Positions 1-5,882 are shown, counted from the first letter of the stretch. The stretch is DNA of 5,882 bases from Thermoleophilaceae bacterium (GCA_013811765.1 JACCUO010000018.1:1-5882), one strand, 5' to 3'. The notes: a model not told the origin generated them from the sequence alone. Made by a program: numbers and translations.

Positions 1-1755
1 GCCGAGGGCGCGATCGACGCTGCGTCGATCCTCAAGCCGGCTCTGGCACGTGGCGAGCTGCAGACGATCGGCGCCACGACGCTCGACGAATACCGCAAGT
101 ACCTCGAGCGCGACTCCGCGCTGGAGCGGCGCTTCCAGCAGGTCAAGGTCGACCAGCCCTCACCGGAGGAGTCCGTGCAGATCCTGAAGGGTCTGCGTGA
201 GCGCTACGAGACCCACCATCGGGTCGGCATCACCGATGCGGCACTCGAGGCCGCCGCGGAGCTCGCCGACCGTTACATCTCGGATCGCTTCCTGCCGGAC
301 AAGGCGATCGACCTGATCGACGAGGCCGCTGCGCGCGCGCGGATCAAGTCGATGACCGCTCCCCCCGTCTACCGCGAGCTCGAGGAGGAGATCGAGACCA
401 CGCGCCGCGACAAGGAGGCGGCGATCGAGGCTCAGGAGTTCGAGAACGCGGCCAACCTGCGCGACAAGGAGCGCCAGCTCACGACCAAGAAGAAGGATTT
501 GGATGATCAGTGGCGCTCGGGCGAGTCGGGCGAGCGACCGGAGATCGGCGAGGATGAGATCGCGGACATCGTCTCGATGTGGACGGGCATCCCGGTCGTC
601 AAGCTCACAGAGGCCGAAACCCAGAAGCTGATGCGGATGGAGGACGAGCTCCACAAGCGCGTGATCGGCCAGCACGCCGCCATTGAGGCGGTTTCGAAGG
701 CCATCCGCCGCTCGCGCGCCGGGCTGAAGGACCCCAAGCGCCCGACGGGTTCGTTCATCTTCCTCGGCCCCTCTGGGGTGGGGAAGACAGAGCTCGGGAG
801 AACGCTCGCCGAGTTCCTGTTCGGCGATGAGGACGCGATGGTGCGCATCGACATGTCGGAGTACATGGAGAAGCACTCCGTCTCCCGGCTCGTCGGCTCG
901 CCTCCGGGCTATATCGGCTATGACGAGGGCGGTCAGCTCACCGAGGCCGTTCGGCGCAAGCCCTACAGCGTGCTGCTGCTCGACGAGATCGAGAAGGCCC
1001 ACCCCGACGTCTTCAACATCATGCTGCAGATACTCGAGGACGGCCGGCTCACCGACAGCCAGGGCCGCACGGTCGATTTCCGCAACGCGATCGTGATCAT
1101 GACCTCGAACGTGGGCGCGTCGGAGATTGCCAAGAACACCGGCATCGGCTTCACGGTCGGTGACGAGACGGGCGTGACCTACGACGACATGAAGAAGGGG
1201 ATCATGGGCGAGCTGAAGAAGGTCTTCCGCCCCGAGTTCCTCAACCGCATCGACGAGGTCATCGTCTTCCACAAGCTGGCCAAGGAGGAGATCAAGGAGA
1301 TCGTGGACCTCCTGCTCAAGCGGATCCGAGAGTCGCTGGCCGAACAGGAGCTCTCGCTCAACCTCTCGGATGACGCCGCCGACCTGCTCGTGGAGAAGGG
1401 CTGGGACCCGGCGATGGGCGCGCGTCCCCTGCGGCGCGCGATCCAGCGCTACATCGAGGACCCGCTCGCGGATGAGGTCCTGGCGAAGAGCATGCCGGCG
1501 GGATCGACGGTCGAGGTCGACCGCGCCCCCGAGGGCGACGAGCGGGACGTGAAGATCACCATCAGCAAGCCCGCCGCGCGCAAGCGCGAGGCGGTGGGTG
1601 TGGGCGCCAAGGGCGGGGAGATCGCCGAGGGTGGCGAGGACCTCCCCGAGGATTTGGCCGGTGACGAGTCGGGTGCGGGGGACCTTCCCGATGCCCCCGA
1701 CGTGTTGCCCGACGTGCCGGACGCCCCTCCGCCGCCCGACACGGACAAGCCCTAG
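1..1755 (+). CDS. clpC: ClpC-type AAA+ ATPase of the Clp protease, 5' end missing
   Basis: Hsp100 unfoldase that recognises and unfolds proteins in the cytoplasm and threads them into the ClpP peptidase. The frame is open from base 1 and 584 residues are visible; by comparison with B. subtilis ClpC (about 810 residues) roughly 290 N-terminal residues lie upstream, including the N-domain and Walker A/B of ring D1. Visible parts in order: the end of D1 with ALERRF (arginine finger region, residues 40-45) and the [19 protein letters not shown] segment; a UVR-type coiled middle domain (about 126-165); the SMWTGIPV linker; and D2. D2 has Walker A GPSGVGKT (256-263), pore loop GYIG (303-306), Walker B LLLDE, sensor-1 TSN (N370), the ClpP-docking tripeptide IGF (382-384), FLNRID arginine finger (R416) and sensor-2 GARPLRR (R475). 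The IGF loop supports true ClpP partnership. The M-domain plus UVR motif identifies ClpC rather than ClpA or ClpB. The last 62 residues form an acidic Pro/Asp-rich tail longer than in B. subtilis ClpC. Identity is very secure. Confidence 0.97.
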   Translation, partial: AEGAIDAASILKPALARGELQTIGATTLDEYRKYLERDSALERRFQQVKVDQPSPEESVQILKGLRERYETHHRVGITDAALEAAAELADRYISDRFLPDKAIDLIDEAAARARIKSMTAPPVYRELEEEIETTRRDKEAAIEAQEFENAANLRDKERQLTTKKKDLDDQWRSGESGERPEIGEDEIADIVSMWTGIPVVKLTEAETQKLMRMEDELHKRVIGQHAAIEAVSKAIRRSRAGLKDPKRPTGSFIFLGPSGVGKTELGRTLAEFLFGDEDAMVRIDMSEYMEKHSVSRLVGSPPGYIGYDEGGQLTEAVRRKPYSVLLLDEIEKAHPDVFNIMLQILEDGRLTDSQGRTVDFRNAIVIMTSNVGASEIAKNTGIGFTVGDETGVTYDDMKKGIMGELKKVFRPEFLNRIDEVIVFHKLAKEEIKEIVDLLLKRIRESLAEQELSLNLSDDAADLLVEKGWDPAMGARPLRRAIQRYIEDPLADEVLAKSMPAGSTVEVDRAPEGDERDVKITISKPAARKREAVGVGAKGGEIAEGGEDLPEDLAGDESGAGDLPDAPDVLPDVPDAPPPPDTDKP

Positions 1756-1759
1756 CCGA

Positions 1760-1807
1760 CTCGTGCCGAGGCCCGAGGGCGATCTCGTGCCTAGGCACGA
1801 GGGGAAG
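1760..1807 (+). repeat. Imperfect 24-bp tandem duplication spanning the CDGSH gene start
   Basis: Bases 1760-1783 and 1784-1807 are two adjacent copies matching at 19 of 24 positions, and at 16 of 18 over their first 18 bases. Each begins CTCGTGCC, carries an in-frame GTG, and ends with a GAGGG stretch. Read in the CDGSH frame, both copies encode a leucine, valine, proline, arginine then Glu-Gly pattern. The duplication therefore created a second potential start codon 24 bases upstream, and the GAGGG of the first copy became a Shine-Dalgarno-like sequence for the second. The repeat is directly visible; its origin by local duplication is inference. Confidence 0.7.
1784..1801. promoter_or_regulatory. 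Perfect 18-bp palindrome over the CDGSH start codon
   Basis: CTCGTGCCTAGGCACGAG is its own reverse complement. As RNA it can fold into a 7-bp stem with a CUAG loop that holds the GUG start codon (1787-1789) in its left arm. The upstream copy at 1760-1777 is a near-palindrome with one mismatched pair in the same stem. Its left arm (1760-1767) is also perfectly complementary to the right arm of this palindrome (1794-1801), so alternative foldings that enclose the ribosome-binding site are possible. No T-run follows, so it is not a standard intrinsic terminator. It could be an operator for a dimeric regulator, a translational control hairpin, or a by-product of the duplication. The symmetry is certain; the function is not. 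Confidence 0.45.
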
Positions 1808-2026
1808 CGCGACGTTGAGATCAAGACACGCGAGAACGGGCCCTACAAGGTGACCGGGCCGGTCCGGATCATCGACGCCGATGGGAACGAATACGACCTG
1901 GGGGAGCAAGGGGAGACGATCGCCCTCTGCCGCTGTGGGGGCTCCACGACGAAGCCGTTCTGTGACGGCACGCACTCGAAGATCGGCTTCGAGGCTGCCG
2001 AGCGGGCGGTGGTGCGGCGGGGTTGA
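1787..2026 (+). CDS. Small CDGSH-type [2Fe-2S] iron–sulfur protein
   Basis: A 79-residue protein with one CDGSH domain. The signature C-x-C-x2-S-x3-P-x-C-D-G-T-H is complete: C48, C50, S53, P57, C59, D60, G61, T62, H63. In this family the three cysteines and the histidine bind a redox-active, acid-labile [2Fe-2S] cluster. The preceding NGPYKVTGPVRI segment followed by an Asp-Gly turn is the usual bacterial N-terminal lead-in. There is no signal peptide or membrane segment, so it is probably cytoplasmic, unlike the anchored mitoNEET proteins. GTG 1787 is chosen because GAGGG at 1775-1779 sits 7 bases upstream. GTG 1763, which adds eight residues, lacks a ribosome-binding site but cannot be excluded. 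It follows clpC by 31 bases on the same strand and is probably co-transcribed. Family membership is secure; the cellular role (electron transfer, Fe–S delivery or redox sensing) is unknown. Confidence 0.88.
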   Translation: MPRHEGKRDVEIKTRENGPYKVTGPVRIIDADGNEYDLGEQGETIALCRCGGSTTKPFCDGTHSKIGFEAAERAVVRRG

Positions 2027-2080
2027 GCTGGGAGACCGAACAACAGGTCGCCCGTCGACCCAGCGGTGGACGTGCGAATC

Positions 2081-3769
2081 TCAGCCTGCGTCGACTTCTC
2101 GCGCCAAGCGCCTGACCCGCTCCGCGCTGGGCGCCCCCTCCGCGAGCGACAGCTGCGGGGGCTCGTGCTCGGCGACCCAGGACGAGACGATGCGCAGCTC
2201 GTCGATCTCCTCGGCAGGCACCGTCCCGCCGCGGCCAAGGGGCTCGCCCAGGGCGCTCGCGGTCCGTGCCTGGAGCTCCTTCAGGGGAGGGACGGGTCCC
2301 CAGTCTGCCACCCGCCCTCCGATGATCCAGAATGCGTCGAAGCGTTTCTTGGTGGGATGGGGGGCAAGTACCAACCGGGGGTCGGCGTGCACGGCTCGCA
2401 GCACGCCCCCGAGGCGGTCCAGCAGCTCCGCGAGGCGCTCACGTCGCCGCGACAGTGCGGCGGCGGACTCGTAGTGCCGGCTTCCGGAGGCCTGGGCGAT
2501 CCGGCGGTCGAGATCGGACAGGAGAAGGTCCTCGGCCGTCTCGGATCCGTCAAAGAGGGCGAGCGCCGCGTCCACCTGGCGACGGTAGGCGTTGGGATCG
2601 AGGTCCCCGAGGCACGGAGAGCAGCAGCGGCCCATCTGCCCGTAGATCGAAGGATGGTCGCGACGCTTCATGGAGCGTCCGCAGTGGCGCAGTCGAAACA
2701 GGGAGGTCAGGTGGTCGGCGAGCTCGGTGGCCGGGCGCCTGCCGCGCAGCGGCCCGATGCTCACCGCGCGTCCAGCCGCCGGCTCGCCCGAGACCTCCAG
2801 CACCGGGTAGGGGATATCGAGGCGGCAGCGGACGTACGCCCAGCGGTCGGTGCGCTTGAGGTGGCGGTTCCCCGGAGGCTGCCACTGCTTGATCAGGCGG
2901 TTCTCCAGCACGAGCGCCCCCAGTTCGGAGTTGGTGGGGCGGTAGTCCACCACCTCCGCGCGCTCGGTCCACTGCGAGGGGTGATGCCCGGAGGTGTCAC
3001 CCCGAGCAGCTGACGGGGCGCAGAAGTGCGAGCGTGCCCGCGTGCGCAGGGACACGGACTTGCCGACGTAGAGGGGGCGTCCGCGCTCATCGCGGAAGAT
3101 GTAGACGCCCGGGTCCTCGGGCAGCGCGGAGAGGTCCGGGCGCTCTTGGATCGGACGACGTTTCCTGCGGGGCGCCCGGCGGCCGGCCCGGCGGGGGCCC
3201 AGTAGTGCGATCGCCTCTCTTACGCTCCCGGCGGCGGCGCACAGTTTGGGGAAAAGCGCGCAGAAGATCCGCGCACAGGTGAGGGCGTCGGGCAGAGCCC
3301 GGTGCGCGCCCTCGACCTCGATGCCAAGGGCGCCGGCGAGCAGGCCGAGCTTGCGCTGGCGTACGAGCGGGGCAAAACGGCGTGAGAGTGCCACCGTGCA
3401 GAGCACCGGTGGAGCCGGCCAGTAGAGCCCGCTGCGTTCGAACGCCTGTCGAAGCACGCGCGTGTCGAAGCTCGCGTTGTGGGCCACCAGGACCCGGCCG
3501 GCCATCAGGTCGGCCACTCCGGGTAGCACCGCCTCCGGCACCGGAGCCGAATCGATCATGTCCTGCGTGATCCCCGTGAACCGCTCGATCCCCCGGGAGA
3601 GCGGTTGGGCAGTGCGAACGAGCGACTCCCAGGTGTCGTGCAGCTCGCCCCCTCCGACGAGTACCGCTCCCACCTCTGTGAGCTCGCACCGTTCACCGCC
3701 AAGCCCGTTGGTCTCAACGTCCACGGCCAGGTACTCGGCCGTCGCGAGCGAGAGGTCGCCGGGGTCCAT
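2081..3769 (-). CDS. DEDDh exonuclease–GIY-YIG (UvrC/Cho-like) fusion nuclease
   Basis: A 562-residue two-nuclease fusion. Residues about 12-175 form a DnaQ/epsilon-type 3'-5' exonuclease with all five DEDDh residues: D17 and E19 (VDVETNG), D102 (AHNASFD), H156 and D161 (HRALPDA). A very basic Arg/Lys linker follows (about 192-210). Residues about 217-305 form a UvrC N-terminal GIY-YIG endonuclease with Y223, Y234, K237, R244, E289 and N301 in the expected places. Next come a UvrC-like cysteine region (C363, C382, C383, C386) and a UVR helical motif (about 419-453). UvrC's C-terminal RNase H-like and helix-hairpin-helix parts are absent, so it resembles Cho with an added exonuclease. This architecture is known in Actinobacteria, where it is annotated as a DEDD exonuclease domain protein. 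A role in nucleotide-excision-type repair or DNA end processing is inferred. ATG 3769 is chosen, with a weak GGGA nine bases upstream; TTG 3778 would add three residues. It is convergent with the CDGSH gene and divergent from radA. Confidence 0.9.
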   Translation of the reverse strand: MDPGDLSLATAEYLAVDVETNGLGGERCELTEVGAVLVGGGELHDTWESLVRTAQPLSRGIERFTGITQDMIDSAPVPEAVLPGVADLMAGRVLVAHNASFDTRVLRQAFERSGLYWPAPPVLCTVALSRRFAPLVRQRKLGLLAGALGIEVEGAHRALPDALTCARIFCALFPKLCAAAGSVREAIALLGPRRAGRRAPRRKRRPIQERPDLSALPEDPGVYIFRDERGRPLYVGKSVSLRTRARSHFCAPSAARGDTSGHHPSQWTERAEVVDYRPTNSELGALVLENRLIKQWQPPGNRHLKRTDRWAYVRCRLDIPYPVLEVSGEPAAGRAVSIGPLRGRRPATELADHLTSLFRLRHCGRSMKRRDHPSIYGQMGRCCSPCLGDLDPNAYRRQVDAALALFDGSETAEDLLLSDLDRRIAQASGSRHYESAAALSRRRERLAELLDRLGGVLRAVHADPRLVLAPHPTKKRFDAFWIIGGRVADWGPVPPLKELQARTASALGEPLGRGGTVPAEEIDELRIVSSWVAEHEPPQLSLAEGAPSAERVRRLAREVDAG

Positions 3770-3848
3770 GGCCGGCAATCCCAGCGCTGGCGCCGGATGG
3801 AGTGCAGGAAACCTTGCGCGCGGCGCGCGGACAGCCCCGTCAGGGCGC

Positions 3849-3876
3849 GCCGGGGGCGAGAACGTCCACCCCCGGC
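3849..3876. promoter_or_regulatory. 8-bp inverted repeat between the nuclease fusion gene and radA
   Basis: GCCGGGGG (3849-3856) and CCCCCGGC (3869-3876) are perfect inverted arms separated by 12 bases. They lie in the 122-base gap shared by the divergent nuclease gene and radA, ending 15 bases before the radA ATG and just upstream of a possible -10 box. The position fits an operator acting on radA or on both genes. In DNA this GC-rich, G-runs of this kind can arise by chance. The rest of the gap holds a short palindrome (CCAGCGCTGG, 3781-3790) and no clear promoter for the minus-strand gene. Confidence 0.3.
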
Positions 3877-3878
3877 CC

Positions 3879-3884
3879 TAGCTT
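3879..3884 (+). promoter_or_regulatory. Possible -10 box of a leaderless radA promoter
   Basis: TAGCTT fits the TANNNT actinobacterial -10 pattern. Its last T lies eight bases before the A of the radA ATG, so transcription could begin at the start codon itself. No Shine-Dalgarno sequence is visible before radA, which agrees with a leaderless message. No good -35 hexamer is found at 16-18 bases upstream. This is weaker than the equivalent box at disA. Confidence 0.35.
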
Positions 3885-3891
3885 TGACGAC

Positions 3892-5253
3892 ATGGCTCGG
3901 TCTGCCACGGTTTTCACCTGCTCCTCCTGCGCCCACGAGAGCGTGAAGTGGCACGGGCGCTGCCCGGGTTGCGAAGAGTGGGACACGCTCGTGGAGGAGC
4001 CGAGGTCGCCGCCTCCGGGCGGCGGGCCGGCCGGTCGCCGCTCCGCCAAGGCGATCAAGCCCACCCCGCTCGGTCAGGTGCAGGCGCCGCGCGTCGGGCG
4101 CCTCTCCACCGGGATAGGTGAGCTCGACCGCGTGCTCGGCGGGGGCCTCGTGCCGGGATCCCTGGTGCTCCTCGGGGGCTCGCCCGGCATCGGCAAGTCC
4201 ACGATCATCACGAGCGCGCTCGGCAACCTTGCGACGGCCGGGCACAAGGTGCTCTACGTGTCAGGCGAGGAATCGGCTGCTCAGGTCCGCCTACGCGCCG
4301 AGAGGCTCGGAAATGGGGCTCTCGCCGTACCGATCGTGGCGGAGACCGACCTTGAGGTCGTGACGGCCACGCTCGAGGCCGAGCGGCCCGACGTGTGCGT
4401 CGTCGACTCGGTGCAGGTGCTCCACGCGCCGGCGCTCACGGGCGCGCCGGGGTCCGTTGGTCAGGTCCGCGAGGTGGCGGGCCGCCTCATGCGCGTGGCA
4501 AAGGCCCGCGGGGTCGCGGTCGTGCTCGTGGGCCACGTGACCAAGGAGGGGGCGCTCGCGGGCCCGCGGGTGCTCGAGCACCTGGTGGACTGCGTGTTGA
4601 GCTTCGAGGGAGAGCGCGAGCGCACCTACCGCACGCTGCGCGCGCTCAAGAACCGCTTCGGCTCGACCAACGAGGCCGGCGTGTTTGAGATGCGCGACGA
4701 GGGCCTCGTCGAGGTCGAGGACGCCTCCGCTCGCTTCGTGGCCGAGGCCACGCGGTCGCCGGGGTCGGTCGTCCTGTGCGCCATGGAGGGTTCGCGCCCG
4801 CTGCTCGTGGAGGTTCAGGCGCTCGTCGCTCCCACCGAGCTGGTGCCACCACGCCGGATGGCGAACGGGGTTGACCGCAACCGGCTGGCACTCGTGCTCG
4901 CCGTGCTCGCTCGGCACGCCGATCTTGCGGTGGGCTCGGCAGACGTGTTCGTGTCGGTGGCCGGGGGTGTGCGCGTTGACGAGCCGGGGGCGGACCTCGC
5001 GGTGGCCCTGGCGGTGGCTTCGGCCACCCGAGGGGTGCCCCTTGGCTGCGGGACCAAGCCGCTGGCGGCATTTGGGGAGCTGGGCCTCACGGGAGAGCTC
5101 CGCCACGCTGCCCACCCCGACCGCCGGCTCGCGGAGGCGGCGAAGTTCGGCCTGGAAGGCGTGCTGGCCCCCGGGGAGCGTCTGCCGGACCTCCGCGCAG
5201 CCCTGCGCGCGGGACTCGGGGCCGCCGCGGAGCGGCACGCGCGCGCCGCTTGA
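3892..5253 (+). CDS. radA: DNA repair protein RadA (Sms)
   Basis: A 453-residue RecA-like ATPase and hexameric helicase that drives branch migration and processing of recombination intermediates. Domains in order: an N-terminal C4 zinc finger (C10, C13, C24, C27 in the CxxC...GRCPGC pattern); a RecA-fold ATPase with Walker A GGSPGIGKST (K102) and Walker B VCVVDS (D172); the RadA-specific KNRFG motif (253-257); and a C-terminal Lon-like domain (about 320-450). In the segment where Lon proteases have their GPSAG catalytic serine this protein has EPGAD (364-368), so it should be non-proteolytic, as in other RadA proteins. Length matches the family (about 450-460). ATG 3892 is chosen because MARSATVFTCSSC matches the usual RadA start; an upstream in-frame ATG at 3802 would add 30 low-complexity residues. 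disA follows on the same strand after 144 bases. In Bacillus RadA binds DisA and lowers its cyclase activity, so the pairing is functionally meaningful. Confidence 0.97.
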   Translation: MARSATVFTCSSCAHESVKWHGRCPGCEEWDTLVEEPRSPPPGGGPAGRRSAKAIKPTPLGQVQAPRVGRLSTGIGELDRVLGGGLVPGSLVLLGGSPGIGKSTIITSALGNLATAGHKVLYVSGEESAAQVRLRAERLGNGALAVPIVAETDLEVVTATLEAERPDVCVVDSVQVLHAPALTGAPGSVGQVREVAGRLMRVAKARGVAVVLVGHVTKEGALAGPRVLEHLVDCVLSFEGERERTYRTLRALKNRFGSTNEAGVFEMRDEGLVEVEDASARFVAEATRSPGSVVLCAMEGSRPLLVEVQALVAPTELVPPRRMANGVDRNRLALVLAVLARHADLAVGSADVFVSVAGGVRVDEPGADLAVALAVASATRGVPLGCGTKPLAAFGELGLTGELRHAAHPDRRLAEAAKFGLEGVLAPGERLPDLRAALRAGLGAAAERHARAA

Positions 5254-5363
5254 GCCGGGTGCCGGCCCTCCGACTCCGGGTGCCCGTCGACACCTCTGAC
5301 CCCCCGCCCCGCCCGGTGATTCTGGCTCGGGCGCCGAATTCCGCATGTTGAAGCCGAAAAGAG

Positions 5364-5384
5364 GGCAAATCCGGCTCCTTTGCC
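5364..5384. promoter_or_regulatory. GGCAAA-N9-TTTGCC dyad in the disA promoter
   Basis: Perfect 6-bp inverted arms at 5364-5369 and 5379-5384 with a 9-base spacer, ending one base before the TACAAT box. A dimer bound here would cover the -35 region and the promoter spacer, so it looks like an operator for a repressor, or possibly an activator. The arms hold an unusually AT-rich core for this sequence, which argues mildly against chance. No regulator can be named from the motif. Confidence 0.4.
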
Positions 5385-5385
5385 G

Positions 5386-5391
5386 TACAAT
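5386..5391 (+). promoter_or_regulatory. disA: -10 box of a probable leaderless disA promoter
   Basis: TACAAT is a near-consensus sigma-A -10 hexamer. If its final T is at -7, the +1 base is exactly the G of GTG 5398. No Shine-Dalgarno sequence precedes the GTG. Both facts fit a leaderless mRNA, a common arrangement in Actinobacteria. There is no recognisable -35 hexamer at 16-18 bases. disA would then have its own promoter rather than relying only on read-through from radA. Confidence 0.5.
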
Positions 5392-5397
5392 CGGTGC

Positions 5398-5882
5398 GTG
5401 CCTTACGCCGGGGATGATGTCGCGGAGCTTGAAGCTCGCCAAGAACCCAGGCTCGTAAGGGCACTCGAGATGATCGCTCCCGGAACCGCCGTGCGGGAGG
5501 GAGTCGACGCGATCGTCCAGGCGCGCACCGGCGCCTTGATCTGCATCGGGGACAACGAGGAGCTGTCCTTTCTCTATTCGGGGGGCCTCAAGATCGAGGT
5601 CGACTACACGCCCGCCACGCTCTTCCAGCTCGCGAAGATGGACGGCGCCATCACGCTGTCCTCGAACGGCACCAAGATCGGCTGGGCAAACGTTCAGCTG
5701 ATGCCCGACCCCACGATCCTCTCGCTCGAGACGGGCACCCGTCACCGCACCGCGGAGCGCGTCTCGAAGCAGACCGATGCACTTGTGATCGCGGTCTCCC
5801 AGGCTCGCAGCGTGGTCTCCCTCTACCTCGACGGCGCCAAGTACATCCTCGAGGAGATCCCGGTCGTGCTCGCAAAGGCCAA
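5398..5882 (+). CDS. disA: DisA, diadenylate cyclase and DNA-integrity scanning protein, 3' end missing
   Basis: DisA joins two ATP molecules into the second messenger c-di-AMP, and in Bacillus it pauses at branched DNA where its activity falls. The first 161 codons are visible and cover the N-terminal DAC domain. The signatures are intact: MDGA (D82) and RHRTAER (R115, H116, R117), which bind ATP and metal. MIAPGTAVREG near residue 25 and AKMDGAITLS, QLMPD and SKQTDALVIAVS further on follow the B. subtilis protein closely. The helical linker and the C-terminal DNA-binding helix-hairpin-helix domain lie beyond the window, so their presence is assumed; the N-terminal match and the radA neighbour favour DisA over the membrane cyclase CdaA. 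GTG 5398 is chosen because a -10 box sits at the right distance for a leaderless start. TTG 5380 would overlap the promoter dyad, and ATG 5470 would cut into the conserved domain. Confidence 0.94.
   Translation, partial: MPYAGDDVAELEARQEPRLVRALEMIAPGTAVREGVDAIVQARTGALICIGDNEELSFLYSGGLKIEVDYTPATLFQLAKMDGAITLSSNGTKIGWANVQLMPDPTILSLETGTRHRTAERVSKQTDALVIAVSQARSVVSLYLDGAKYILEEIPVVLAKA

Noticed and set aside
160..1824. Long open frame on the minus strand opposite clpC (554 codons)
   Set aside because: It lies antisense to a clearly conserved ClpC reading frame. Its Leu/Arg/Val/Asp-rich translation has no domain, as expected of an open shadow frame in GC-rich DNA.
2046..2060. GGTCG-N5-CGACC hairpin between the convergent CDGSH and nuclease genes as a terminator
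   Set aside because: The stem is only 5 bp and no T-run follows on either strand, so it cannot be supported as a terminator even though one is expected in this 54-base gap.
2066..3013. Plus-strand open frame of 315 codons opposite the nuclease fusion
   Set aside because: The minus-strand frame here carries intact nuclease motifs; the plus-strand translation shows none.
3434..3445. 12-bp perfect palindrome GCGTTCGAACGC
   Set aside because: It lies deep in the exonuclease domain coding sequence with no promoter nearby, so it is probably coincidental.
3860..3873. GAAC in the radA upstream gap as a possible SOS box
   Set aside because: The second half GTTC is missing at the required spacing, so it does not match the LexA GAAC-N4-GTTC pattern.
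3802..3891. Upstream ATG giving RadA a 30-residue extension
   Set aside because: The extension is basic, low-complexity and unlike RadA N-termini, and the conserved zinc finger begins nine residues after ATG 3892. It would also use up the divergent promoter region.
5254..5266. GCCGG-GTG-CCGGC hairpin right after the radA stop as a terminator
   Set aside because: A 5-bp stem without a T-tract is common by chance at this GC content. The rest of the radA–disA gap before the promoter shows nothing else I can support.
4291..5745. Long open frame on the minus strand opposite radA and disA (484 codons)
   Set aside because: It runs across two conserved plus-strand genes and the gap between them. 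The translation is low in recognisable features and is a GC-driven shadow.

Overview
The window is a GC-rich piece of bacterial chromosome. It reads as the clpC–radA–disA neighbourhood of an actinobacterium-like genome. The high GC, the GTG starts, the exonuclease–UvrC fusion of a type typical of Actinobacteria, and two genes that look leaderless all point that way. A deep-branching class such as Thermoleophilia is possible, but that is a guess from gene content and not proven by the sequence.

Layout. Positions 1-1755 (+) hold the 3' two-thirds of clpC, the Hsp100 unfoldase that feeds ClpP, ending in an unusual acidic Pro/Asp-rich tail. After a 31-base gap comes a small CDGSH iron–sulfur protein gene (1787-2026, +). 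Its start codon lies inside a perfect 18-bp palindrome that is itself part of an imperfect 24-bp tandem duplication. Converging on it is a 562-residue gene on the minus strand (2081-3769) that fuses a DEDDh exonuclease to a GIY-YIG/UvrC-type nuclease. It is divergent from radA (3892-5253, +), with 122 bases between them carrying an 8-bp inverted repeat and a possible -10 box. The last gene is the 5' part of disA (5398 to the window end, +), the c-di-AMP synthase. A TACAAT box lies just before its GTG, and a GGCAAA-N9-TTTGCC dyad covers the promoter spacer.

How the genes relate. clpC, radA and disA are neighbours in Bacillus and other Gram-positives. RadA is a recombination helicase that physically and functionally interacts with DisA, a DNA-integrity sensor that makes c-di-AMP. 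Here two genes lie between clpC and radA: a small Fe–S protein and a repair-type nuclease on the opposite strand. The nuclease keeps all its catalytic residues but has an altered UvrC-type cysteine cluster. The right half of the window is therefore a DNA-repair and damage-signalling block, and the left half is protein quality control plus a redox protein.

I see no mobile element, CRISPR array, tRNA or rRNA. No stretch longer than 150 bases lacks a gene. I found no clearly new multi-gene system. The most notable items are the palindrome and duplication at the CDGSH start, the altered cysteine cluster in the nuclease fusion, and the operator-like dyad at the disA promoter.
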